In this document: piece by piece, positions 1-5,814 of the stretch | Layout: each line of letters begins with the position of its first letter | Numbering within the stretch: position 1 is the first letter of the stretch | Program-made: the position numbers and the translations under genes | The notes under the pieces: model-generated | Told to the model about the DNA's origin: nothing | The model's database searches: none | The model's input: the letters and a program-made list of their open reading frames with translations, nothing else | From: Paracoccaceae bacterium | Lineage (GTDB): Bacteria; Pseudomonadota; Alphaproteobacteria; Rhodobacterales; Rhodobacteraceae | NCBI GenBank assembly: GCA_024304875.1 | Contig: JAMWZF010000055.1 | Location: forward strand, 5,461 to 13,012 | DNA: 7,552 nt | Reading direction: 5' to 3'

Positions 1-32
1 CGAGAGGACATCGAACCAACAGCCGCGCCACC

Positions 33-49
33 GGGCCCGCCACGGGCCC
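33..49 (+). promoter_or_regulatory. GC-rich hairpin upstream of rplS
   Basis: A perfect 7-bp inverted repeat, GGGCCCG (33-39) and CGGGCCC (43-49), encloses a 3-base loop. It lies about 55 bases before the rplS start in the otherwise gene-free left edge. No T-run follows, so it is not a classical terminator. It could be an attenuating or RNA-stabilising hairpin between rplS and the upstream gene, which in many alphaproteobacteria is trmD but is not visible here. The inverted repeat is directly seen; the role is inferred. Confidence 0.4.
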
Positions 50-104
50 CTCTGGCAAGGACATCAGCCGCGGGACAAACCGCGTGACAGAAAGGAGAGG
101 TCCC

Positions 105-494
105 ATGGACCTGATCGCAGAACTCGAGGCGGAACAGATCGCCTCGCTCGGGAAGACCATTCCCGACTTCAAGGCCGGCGACACCATCCGCGTCGGCTAC
201 AAGGTGACCGAGGGGACCCGCAGCCGCGTGCAGATGTACGAAGGCGTGTGCATTTCCCGCAAGAACGGCCAGGGCATTGCCGGTTCGTTCACCGTCCGCA
301 AGATTTCCTTCGGTGAAGGCGTGGAGCGGGTGTTCCCCCTCTACTCGACCAACATCGACAGCATCGAAGTCGTCCGCCGCGGCCGCGTCCGCCGGGCCAA
401 GCTGTACTACCTCCGCGCCCGCCGGGGCAAATCCGCCCGGATCGCGGAAAAGTCCAACTATCGCGAGCTCGGCGCCGCGACCACCGACGCGTAA
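105..494 (+). CDS. rplS: 50S ribosomal protein L19
   Basis: This encodes ribosomal protein L19, a large-subunit protein at the interface with the small subunit. The 129-residue product begins MDLIAELEAEQ and has the family core: a basic beta-barrel region with DFKAGDTIRV (21-30) and YEGVCISRKNGQG (45-57), and the C-terminal signature RRGRVRRAKLYYLR (91-104). I chose ATG 105 because a strong Shine-Dalgarno, AAGGAGAGG (92-100), sits 4 bases before it and the protein then starts where L19 proteins normally do. An in-frame GTG at 84 would add seven residues but lies upstream of that site. The length is slightly above the ~115 residues of E. coli L19 because of a C-terminal tail after KSNYRE, as is common in alphaproteobacteria. 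Its TAA stop is part of the Shine-Dalgarno of rpmE, 11 bases ahead, so the two are almost certainly co-transcribed. Confidence 0.97.
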   Translation: MDLIAELEAEQIASLGKTIPDFKAGDTIRVGYKVTEGTRSRVQMYEGVCISRKNGQGIAGSFTVRKISFGEGVERVFPLYSTNIDSIEVVRRGRVRRAKLYYLRARRGKSARIAEKSNYRELGAATTDA

Positions 495-505
495 GGAGAG
501 GCCCG

Positions 506-727
506 ATGAAAAAGGACATCCACCCCGAATACCACGTCATCGACGTCAAGATGACCGATGGCACCGTGGTCCAGATGAAGTCGACCTGGGGCGCCGAGGG
601 CGACCAGCTGTCGCTGGACATCGACCCCTCCGTGCACCCGGCCTGGACCGGCGGGTCCTCCCGCCTGATGGACACCGGCGGCCGCGTGTCGAAGTTCAAG
701 AACAAGTACGCCGGTCTCGGCTTCTGA
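506..727 (+). CDS. rpmE: 50S ribosomal protein L31, zinc-independent (cysteine-free) form
   Basis: This encodes L31, which helps bridge the ribosomal subunits. The 73-residue product starts MKKDIHPEYH and carries the L31 hallmarks HPAWTGG (44-50) and DTGGRVSKFKNKY (56-68). It has no cysteine at all. The zinc-binding CxxC-type residues of classical L31 (four cysteines in E. coli RpmE) are missing, so this is the 'C-minus' type that folds without zinc. Its length and N-terminus are those of the type A subfamily rather than the longer type B (YkgM) form. ATG 506 is preceded by AAGGAGAGG (493-501), which overlaps the rplS stop codon. The gene is second in the rplS-rpmE unit, and a strong terminator follows 22 bases after its stop. 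Confidence 0.96.
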   Translation: MKKDIHPEYHVIDVKMTDGTVVQMKSTWGAEGDQLSLDIDPSVHPAWTGGSSRLMDTGGRVSKFKNKYAGLGF

Positions 728-749
728 TCCCGGCCGTCCGACGACGCCA

Positions 750-781
750 GGGGCCGCCTCCTCCGGGACGCGGCCCTTTTT
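750..781 (+). terminator. Rho-independent terminator after rplS-rpmE
   Basis: The arms GGGCCGC (751-757) and GCGGCCC (770-776) form a perfect 7-bp GC stem, followed at once by five T residues (777-781). Its position 22 bases after the rpmE stop fits the end of the ribosomal-protein transcript. Confidence 0.85.
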
Positions 782-866
782 CGTTAGAAGTTTCGGCTCC
801 GGTCACCCTCTGTAAACGGTTCGGCTGATACCCCCCTTGTGCAATCTACCCGGGGAGGGATGCAGC

Positions 867-2678
867 ATGTTCGGCAAACTCTCGATCAAGGCGCGGATCA
901 TCGTCGCCGCCACGGCCATGATGGCACTCGTCGCCGTCGTGCTGACGCTGGCCCTGGGGCGGCTCTCGGCCGCCGCCCAGACCGAGGCGGCGCTGAAACG
1001 GATGGAAACCTCGCTGCGTGTGCTGGTCGAATGGTTCGAGACCGAATTCGACACCATCCAGATCCAGTACACGGAGGACGGCGCCCTCGACCGCGTCGTC
1101 TGGCCCGAGGTGCCCGACTCCGGCACCTTCTTCAGTCACCAGCAAATCGACATGGTCGGCCGCATCACCGCCGAGACGGCCACGCTCTTTGCCTGGGACC
1201 CGGAGGAGGGCGATTTCATCCGCCGCACGACCAACATCACCAAGGATGACGGCAGCCGCGCGGTCGGCACCTACCTCGGCCGGGACAACCCGGTTCATGC
1301 CGCCATGCTGAGGGAAGAGACCTATCGCGGCGAGGCGGTCATCCTCGGCAGGCCCTACCTGACGGTTTACGAACCCATCGTGACCCCCGCCGGCGAGGTC
1401 GTTGGCATCTTCTACGTGGGCGTCGACCGGCGGGCGCTCGACACGGCGATCGCCACCCAGCGCCGGGTCTCGGCAATCGTGACCCTCGGCATCGCCGGGG
1501 TCGGCGCCCTCCTGATGTTCCTCGCGGTGCGCGGGATGCTGCGCCCGCTCGATGCGCTCGGCAAGGCCATCGACCGCATGGCCGGGGGTGACCTGGAGTC
1601 CGAGGTGCCTCACGGCGCCCGCCGGGACGAGGTCGGCCGGATCGCGGCGAGCACCGAGGCCTTCCGCACCAGGCATCGCGAGGCGCAGTCGCGCGAGGCC
1701 GAGGCGCGGGCCCGCGACGAGGCCTTTCGCGAGGCCCAGGCCGATCAGGCCCGCATGGTCGAGGTCCTGCGGGACCGGATGGCGTGCCTCGCGGACAAGA
1801 ACCTGGGCGCCCGGATCGACACCGCCTTCCCGGCGGAATTCGAGGATCTGCGCCGCGACTTCAACGCCGTCTGCGACCGGCTGACCGAGGCCATCGCCTC
1901 CGCCCGGACGGTGTCCGAGACGCTGCACGTCTCGGCCCGCGAGATCGGGTCGATGTCCGACGAACTCGCCCAGCGCGTCGAATCCCAGGCTGCCACGCTC
2001 GAGCAGTCGGCCGCCGCCATCGCCACGATGGCCAAGTCGGGCCGCCAGATCGCCGCCCGCGCGGAGGAGGCGGACGCCCTCGCCGGCAGAAGTCGGACGC
2101 TGGCCCGCGACAGCAGCCAGTCGCTGGAACAGACGGTTCAGGCGATGCACGGGATCAAGTCGAATTCGGACGAGATCGCGCGAATCATCTCGGTCATCGA
2201 CGACATCGCCTTCCAGACCAACCTCCTCGCCCTCAACGCCGGGGTCGAGGCGGCCCGCGCGGGCGAGGCCGGGAAGGGCTTCGCCGTCGTCGCCTCGGAG
2301 GTGCGGAACCTGGCGCAGATGGCCTCGAAATCCGCCGACGACATCCGCGTGATCGTGGAGCGCAGTGCGGCGGAGGTTCGCGAAGGTCACGCCCTGGTGG
2401 AACAGACGGAATCCCGCCTGGGCGAGGTGCTGGCGCAGGTCGAGACCCTGGGCGGCGTTCTGTCGGGTATCGCCGAAGCCGTCCGCGACCAGGCGACCGG
2501 GCTGGACGAGGTGGACGCCGGCGTCCGGTCCCTCGACGAGACGACCCAGCAGAACGCGGCCATGGTCGAGGAAAGCAACGCCGCCAGCCAGACCCTCCTG
2601 TCCCACGCCGGGGAGCTGGCCCGGAGCCTCTCCGGCTTCCGCTACGACGAGGACCCCGAGTTGAAGGCGGCGGCCTGA
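867..2678 (+). CDS. Methyl-accepting chemotaxis protein with Cache-type sensor domain
   Basis: This is an inner-membrane chemoreceptor of 603 residues that would signal through CheW and CheA to the flagellar motor. Order of parts: TM helix 1 at about 10-32; a periplasmic region to about 200 whose end, with PYLTVYEPI (163-171) and GEVVGIFYVGVD (176-187), matches the Cache_3/Cache_2 ligand-binding type; TM helix 2 at about 201-222; a HAMP linker starting RPLDALGKAIDRMAGGDL (226-243); and a second HAMP-like unit at about 297-346 (LADKNLGARI, FPAEFEDLRRDFN). The coiled-coil signalling domain runs about 350-590, with the conserved tip DIAFQTNLLALNAGVEAARA (446-465) and GFAVVASEVRNLAQ (471-484). 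No C-terminal NWETF-type CheR/CheB-binding pentapeptide is present; the protein ends ELKAAA. ATG 867 has GGGGAGGG (852-859) 7 bases upstream; an in-frame TTG at 837 is less likely. The ligand cannot be told from sequence. No other che genes are nearby. Confidence 0.95.
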   Translation: MFGKLSIKARIIVAATAMMALVAVVLTLALGRLSAAAQTEAALKRMETSLRVLVEWFETEFDTIQIQYTEDGALDRVVWPEVPDSGTFFSHQQIDMVGRITAETATLFAWDPEEGDFIRRTTNITKDDGSRAVGTYLGRDNPVHAAMLREETYRGEAVILGRPYLTVYEPIVTPAGEVVGIFYVGVDRRALDTAIATQRRVSAIVTLGIAGVGALLMFLAVRGMLRPLDALGKAIDRMAGGDLESEVPHGARRDEVGRIAASTEAFRTRHREAQSREAEARARDEAFREAQADQARMVEVLRDRMACLADKNLGARIDTAFPAEFEDLRRDFNAVCDRLTEAIASARTVSETLHVSAREIGSMSDELAQRVESQAATLEQSAAAIATMAKSGRQIAARAEEADALAGRSRTLARDSSQSLEQTVQAMHGIKSNSDEIARIISVIDDIAFQTNLLALNAGVEAARAGEAGKGFAVVASEVRNLAQMASKSADDIRVIVERSAAEVREGHALVEQTESRLGEVLAQVETLGGVLSGIAEAVRDQATGLDEVDAGVRSLDETTQQNAAMVEESNAASQTLLSHAGELARSLSGFRYDEDPELKAAA

Positions 2679-2680
2679 CC

Positions 2681-2702
2681 GTAAGGCGGGGCTTGCCCCG
2701 CC
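2681..2702 (+). terminator. GC hairpin after the chemoreceptor gene
   Basis: GGCGGGGC (2685-2692) and GCCCCGCC (2695-2702) form a perfect inverted repeat; realistically a 7-bp stem with a CTTG tetraloop. It begins 6 bases after the receptor stop and is followed by GTCGCTTTCTCC, which is T-rich only in part. It probably ends or stabilises the receptor mRNA. Its first 12 bases, starting GTAAGGCGGGGC, recur after tpm at 3396. Confidence 0.55.
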
Positions 2703-2760
2703 GTCGCTTTCTCCGGACGATGCGGGCCGACGGGACGGCCTGTCGCATCGGGAGACGGAG

Positions 2761-3399
2761 ATGAGTCACGAGGACTGGCACGCGCGCTGGCGCGAGGGGC
2801 GGATCGGCTTTCACGAAGGCGCGCCAAACGCGCTGCTGGTGCGCTTCCTGGATCGGCTGGGGCTCGCCCCCGGCGGACGAATCTTCCTGCCCCTCTGTGG
2901 CAAGGCCGAGGATCTGTCCTGGCTCCGCGCCGGGGGGTTCGATGTGGCGGGTTGCGATCTCAGCCGCTTCGCTCTCGACCAGGTCTTCGCCCGCGAAGGG
3001 CTGTCGCCCGTCGTGACCGACGGCGCGGTGACCCGGATCGAGGCCGAGCGGCTGACCCTGTTCGAGGGGGATTTCTTCGATCTCGAGGCGCCGACGCTCG
3101 GCCCCGTCGATGCCGTCTTCGACCGGGCCGCGATGGTCGCCCTGCCCGACGACCTGCGCGGCGACTACGTCCGCCACCTGAGCCGGCTGGCCGGAGGCGC
3201 GCCGATCCTCCTGGTCACCTTCGATTACGACCCGGCGCGGATGGAGGGCCCGCCTTTCGTGGTTACCGCGGCCGAGGTGGAGGCCCGCTACGGCGCGACC
3301 CACGATATCGAGCGGCTGTCGTCCGAGCCGCTTGCCGGCATCCTGGCGGAGCGGTCCGGCGGCGGGCGCGAGGAGGGCTGGCTGCTGACACGGCGGTAA
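2761..3399 (+). CDS. tpm: Thiopurine S-methyltransferase family protein (SAM-dependent)
   Basis: This 212-residue cytosolic enzyme belongs to the TPMT family of class I SAM-dependent methyltransferases. Bacterial members methylate thiopurines in vitro, and several turn selenium or tellurium oxyanions into volatile methylated forms; the natural substrate is usually unknown. Family marks are WHARWREGRIGFHEG (6-20), the SAM-site PLCGKAEDLSWL (44-55), GDFFDLEAP (103-111), GPVDAVFDRAAMVALP (114-129) and DYDPARMEGPPF (155-166). The length is normal for bacterial TPMT and the fold looks complete. ATG 2761 is preceded by GGAG (2751-2754) at a 6-base spacing. No tellurite-resistance genes or metal transporters lie beside it, so context adds nothing on substrate. 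It is convergent with the next gene, and its TAA stop lies inside the shared hairpin. Confidence 0.93.
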   Translation: MSHEDWHARWREGRIGFHEGAPNALLVRFLDRLGLAPGGRIFLPLCGKAEDLSWLRAGGFDVAGCDLSRFALDQVFAREGLSPVVTDGAVTRIEAERLTLFEGDFFDLEAPTLGPVDAVFDRAAMVALPDDLRGDYVRHLSRLAGGAPILLVTFDYDPARMEGPPFVVTAAEVEARYGATHDIERLSSEPLAGILAERSGGGREEGWLLTRR

Positions 3400-3421
3400 G
3401 GCGGGGCCGGTCCCGCCTTAC
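3396..3421. terminator. Bidirectional hairpin between convergent tpm and DUF4386-like gene
   Basis: GTAAGGCGGG (3396-3405) and CCCGCCTTAC (3412-3421) form a perfect 10-bp inverted repeat with a 6-base loop. The tpm TAA (3397-3399) lies in the left arm. The TAA of the minus-strand gene (complement of 3418-3420) lies in the right arm. Being symmetric, the hairpin can act on transcripts from both sides. There is no long T-run, so termination strength is uncertain. Confidence 0.7.
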
Positions 3422-4065
3422 GGGCGCATCAGGAGGAGGGCGCCGGTCCAGAAGAACCAGAGGATGAAACCGAGGCCGAAGATCGATCCGCCGATCTCGG
3501 CCAGCGGGGCGATGACGGTCGAGAGGCCCGCGGCGCCGATGACCAGCGACAGGATGGACAGAAGCCGCGGCAGCGCACCGGAGAGGAGGCCGGCGATCCC
3601 GAGGGTCAGGACCCAGACGCCGCCCGCGATCTCGTTGCCGCCGCCGAGGCCGTTCTCGACCAGGTCCACCACCTCCCAGAGCGGCAGGGCGGCGGCGGGG
3701 TCCGCGTCGTAGGCGGGCAGCACGCGGGAGAGACCGACGTTCATCACCATCCCGGCGCCGAGCACGAGCGTCGCCCAGATCGTCCCGAAGGTCAGGGTCA
3801 GCCGCCCGAAGCTGTCATGGGTCACCGCGATCCGGCCCGCGAGGGCCGAGGCCAGGATGGCCAGGAAGACCGCGTTCACGATGTAGATGACGAAGTACCA
3901 GAGCTGCACCAGCGTCCGGTTCTCGGCCACCACCGCCAGGCTGTCTGCCGGCGACTGGCCGCCGACGCCGAAGCCTGCGGGCAGCAGCACCGCGAGAAGC
4001 AGCGCGAAGCCGAAGACATAGGTGGCCCCGCAGATCAGGGCCGCGATTCCGCCGGTGCGTTGCAT
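3418..4065 (-). CDS. Six-helix integral membrane protein, DUF4386-like
   Basis: A very hydrophobic 215-residue inner-membrane protein of unknown function. I see six likely membrane segments, at about 7-30, 55-77, 90-110, 147-163, 166-187 and 193-212. Between helices 3 and 4 is a loop containing SRVLPAYDADPAAALPLWEV (113-132). The start MQRTGGIAALICGATYVFGF and the overall layout resemble DUF4386-family proteins, judged from memory and not by a search. ATG (complement of 4063-4065) has GGGAGA (complement of 4073-4078) at a 7-base spacing. The gene lies downstream of the RhlE-type helicase on the same strand, 72 bases away, with a palindromic promoter-like element between them. No catalytic residues can be named. 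The reading frame is intact. Confidence 0.8.
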   Translation of the reverse strand: MQRTGGIAALICGATYVFGFALLLAVLLPAGFGVGGQSPADSLAVVAENRTLVQLWYFVIYIVNAVFLAILASALAGRIAVTHDSFGRLTLTFGTIWATLVLGAGMVMNVGLSRVLPAYDADPAAALPLWEVVDLVENGLGGGNEIAGGVWVLTLGIAGLLSGALPRLLSILSLVIGAAGLSTVIAPLAEIGGSIFGLGFILWFFWTGALLLMRP

Positions 4066-4095
4066 CAGGCTCTCTCCCGTCTTGTTCGGGGTAGA

Positions 4096-4124
4096 GCCCT
4101 AGCGTTCACGGAACCGTGAGGAAA
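4096..4124 (-). promoter_or_regulatory. Palindromic promoter/operator upstream of the DUF4386-like gene
   Basis: The inverted repeat TCACGG-AA-CCGTGA (4106-4119) lies 41 bases before the start of the minus-strand membrane gene. Read on the minus strand, a -35-like TTTCCT (4119-4124) and a -10-like TAGGGC (4096-4101) flank it with a 17-base spacer, so the palindrome fills the spacer. Taking GGTTTC (4121-4126) as the -35 gives a 19-base spacer. A palindrome between -35 and -10 boxes is typical of MerR-family operators. No MerR gene is in view, so regulator and regulation are inferred. Confidence 0.4.
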
Positions 4125-4137
4125 CCCTCAAATGCCC

Positions 4138-5460
4138 TCAGGAGGCCGCGGAGCGCGACTTGCGCCGCCGCCGGTTGCCCGGTTTGGACGCAGGCTTGCC
4201 ACCCGGACCCGCCGACTTGGGTCCGGCAGTCCGGCCGCCGCCCCCACCGCCGCGCCGCTGGTTGCCGCCACTTCCACCGCGACGGCCACCGCCGCCACCG
4301 CCGCCGCGCTTGGGCTTTTCCTCCTCGTGCGGGGCCCAGGGGGTGCCGGAGGCCACGGGAATGTCGAGCTTCATCGTGCGCTGGATGTCGCGCAGGTTGC
4401 CGGCCTCGTCCGGGGCGCAGAAGGCCACGGCCATGCCGTCGGCCCCGGCACGGGCGGTCCGGCCGATGCGGTGGACGTAATTCTCGGGAACGTCGGGCAG
4501 GTCGTAGTTGTAGACGTGCTTGACCTCGGGGATGTCGAGGCCGCGGGCGGCGACGTCCGTCGCCACCAGCACCTTGACCTCGCCCTCCTTGAAGGCCCGA
4601 AGCGCCCGGTCGCGCTGACCCTGGCTCTTGTTGCCGTGGATCGAGGCGGCGGCGAAGCCGGCCTTCTCGAGCACCTTGAACAGCTTCTCCGAGCCGTGCT
4701 TGGTCCGGCCGAAGACGATCGCCCGCTCCTGCGTATGCTCGCCCATCAGCCGGATCAGCAGGTCGGTCTTGTCCGCCTTGGCGACGAAGTGGATCGACTG
4801 TTCGATCTTGTCGGCGACCTTGCCCGGAGGGGCGACCTCGACCCGTTCGGGGTTGGTCAGGTAGGCGCGGGACAGTTCCGCCATCTGCGCCGGCATGGTC
4901 GCCGAGAAGAGCATGGTCTGCCGCTCGGCGGGCAGAAGGGGCGCGATCCTGCGCAGGGCGTGGATGAAGCCGAGGTCGAGCATCTGGTCGGCCTCGTCCA
5001 GCACCAGGTAGCGGGTCTCGTTCAGCCGCACGGCGCCGCGGTCGAGCAGGTCGATCAGCCGGCCGGGCGTGGCGACCAGCAGGTCGGTGCCCTTCTCCAG
5101 CCGACGGGTCTGGCCGGTGATGCCGGCGCCGCCGACCACGATGGCGACCTTGATGCCGGTCCCTTCGGTATAGGCCGAGAGGTTGTCGGCAATCTGCTTG
5201 GCGAGCTCGCGCGTCGGGGCGAGGATCAGGGCGCGGGCGCTCTTGCCGGCGCGCTTGCCCTCCATCGAGAGCAGCCGGTGCACGATGGGCAGGCCGAAGG
5301 CCGCCGTCTTGCCGGTGCCGGTCTGGGCGAGGCCCATGACGTCGCGGCCTTCCATCGCCAGCGGAATGGCGCGGGTCTGGATCGGGGTGGGCTCGGTGAT
5401 GCCCTGGGCGGTCAGTGCCTCGACGAGGCGGGGCGCGAGGCCCATGTCGGTGAAATTCAT
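4138..5460 (-). CDS. rhlE: DEAD-box ATP-dependent RNA helicase, RhlE type
   Basis: A cytoplasmic 440-residue RNA helicase that uses ATP to unwind short RNA duplexes, likely in ribosome assembly or RNA turnover. All core motifs are present: Q motif GITEPTPIQ (20-28), Walker A AQTGTGKT (45-52), PTRELA (82-87), GG (110-111), TPGR (131-134), DEAD (155-158), SAT (186-188), VFGRTK (249-254), ATDVAARGLDIP (300-311) and HRIGRTAR (330-337). From about 383 a basic tail rich in Gly, Arg and Lys follows, probably for RNA binding, as in RhlE-like enzymes. I place the start at the ATG complement of 5458-5460 because AAAGGA (complement of 5466-5471) lies 5 bases upstream and the FTDMGL onset is where RhlE proteins begin; an upstream in-frame extension to 5640 lacks family character. 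A GC-rich hairpin lies just before the Shine-Dalgarno. RhlE is the best subfamily match, but other DEAD-box subfamilies are possible. Confidence 0.93.
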   Translation of the reverse strand: MNFTDMGLAPRLVEALTAQGITEPTPIQTRAIPLAMEGRDVMGLAQTGTGKTAAFGLPIVHRLLSMEGKRAGKSARALILAPTRELAKQIADNLSAYTEGTGIKVAIVVGGAGITGQTRRLEKGTDLLVATPGRLIDLLDRGAVRLNETRYLVLDEADQMLDLGFIHALRRIAPLLPAERQTMLFSATMPAQMAELSRAYLTNPERVEVAPPGKVADKIEQSIHFVAKADKTDLLIRLMGEHTQERAIVFGRTKHGSEKLFKVLEKAGFAAASIHGNKSQGQRDRALRAFKEGEVKVLVATDVAARGLDIPEVKHVYNYDLPDVPENYVHRIGRTARAGADGMAVAFCAPDEAGNLRDIQRTMKLDIPVASGTPWAPHEEEKPKRGGGGGGGRRGGSGGNQRRGGGGGGRTAGPKSAGPGGKPASKPGNRRRRKSRSAAS

Positions 5461-5784
5461 GTCAGTCCTTTGCGGCGCGGCCCGGTGCGGGCCCGCGCGA
5501 AAACGGGAGGAACGCCGGCCGGACGGCTGGCGGTACGGGTCATGCGCCCAGCCTGACAGGGGGCCGAATTGCCCCGCATGCCGTCTGGCGCGGGACCCTT
5601 GCGTGATGATGGGAACCTGTGGGTCTCTTGCCGGCAGCACCCTGGGGGCGCGCGGCTCACGCAGGCGATGTCGCCAGAGACCGTGCCCGTCACATGGCCC
5701 CCTGTGCCCACAAAGTCAAGCAGGTCCGAAAAATGCAGGGAAACCTTGCAGTCGCGCTTTTGTCGGGAAGACACGCAACATATA
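5461..5784. other. Non-coding divergent region between rhlE and mipZ
   Basis: This stretch has no convincing gene. It holds: a hairpin with arms 5475-5484 and 5488-5498 (10 bp, one bulged C), 3 bases before the helicase Shine-Dalgarno; small inverted repeats GGGGC/GCCCC around 5560-5575 and GGCGA-TG-TCGCC at 5664-5675; a direct repeat GTGCCC at 5683 and 5704 (21-base period); and a possible minus-strand promoter, TTGACT (complement of 5714-5719) with a 17-base spacer to a weak CATGTG (complement of 5691-5696). If that promoter is used, the helicase mRNA has a leader of about 220 bases. Structures are directly seen; their use is inferred. Confidence 0.5.
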
Positions 5785-5786
5785 GT
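5760..5786 (+). promoter_or_regulatory. Possible mipZ promoter
   Basis: A good -10 box, TATAGT (5781-5786), lies in a locally AT-rich patch, with TTGTCG (5760-5765) as a weaker -35 at a short 15-base spacing. Transcription would begin near 5793, about 20 bases before the GTG start of mipZ. This placement also argues against an alternative in-frame GTG at 5785, which lies inside the -10 box. Confidence 0.45.
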
Positions 5787-5814
5787 GCGCATCAAACAAC
5801 AAGGGGCCGGGGCA

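Noticed and set aside
1..87. Possible end of an upstream gene in frame 1, stopping at TGA 85-87
   Set aside because: All three + frames are open across this edge and the peptide is Pro/Ala-rich with no recognisable trmD C-terminus, so it cannot be told from chance.
824..831. GCTGATAC resembling a flagellar sigma-28 -10 box before the chemoreceptor
   Set aside because: No TAAA-type -35 lies at the needed ~15-base distance; the TAAA at 813-816 is only 7 bases away.
846..2606. Long open frame antisense to the chemoreceptor (586 codons)
   Set aside because: It mirrors the chemoreceptor codons in a high-GC3 gene, has no family resemblance and no ribosome site; the sense frame has unmistakable MCP motifs.
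2233..3303. Minus-strand open frame spanning the chemoreceptor end and tpm
   Set aside because: It crosses two well-supported + strand genes and is very rich in Arg, Pro and Gly, as expected for a shadow frame in GC-rich DNA.
4106..4119. Palindrome considered as the rhlE terminator
   Set aside because: The stem is only 6 bp, no T-run follows on the minus strand, and its position between promoter-like boxes fits an operator better.
4132..5556. Long + strand open frame across the helicase gene (474 codons)
   Set aside because: It is the complement of a gene with every DEAD-box motif; the translation is low-complexity and has no recognisable domain.
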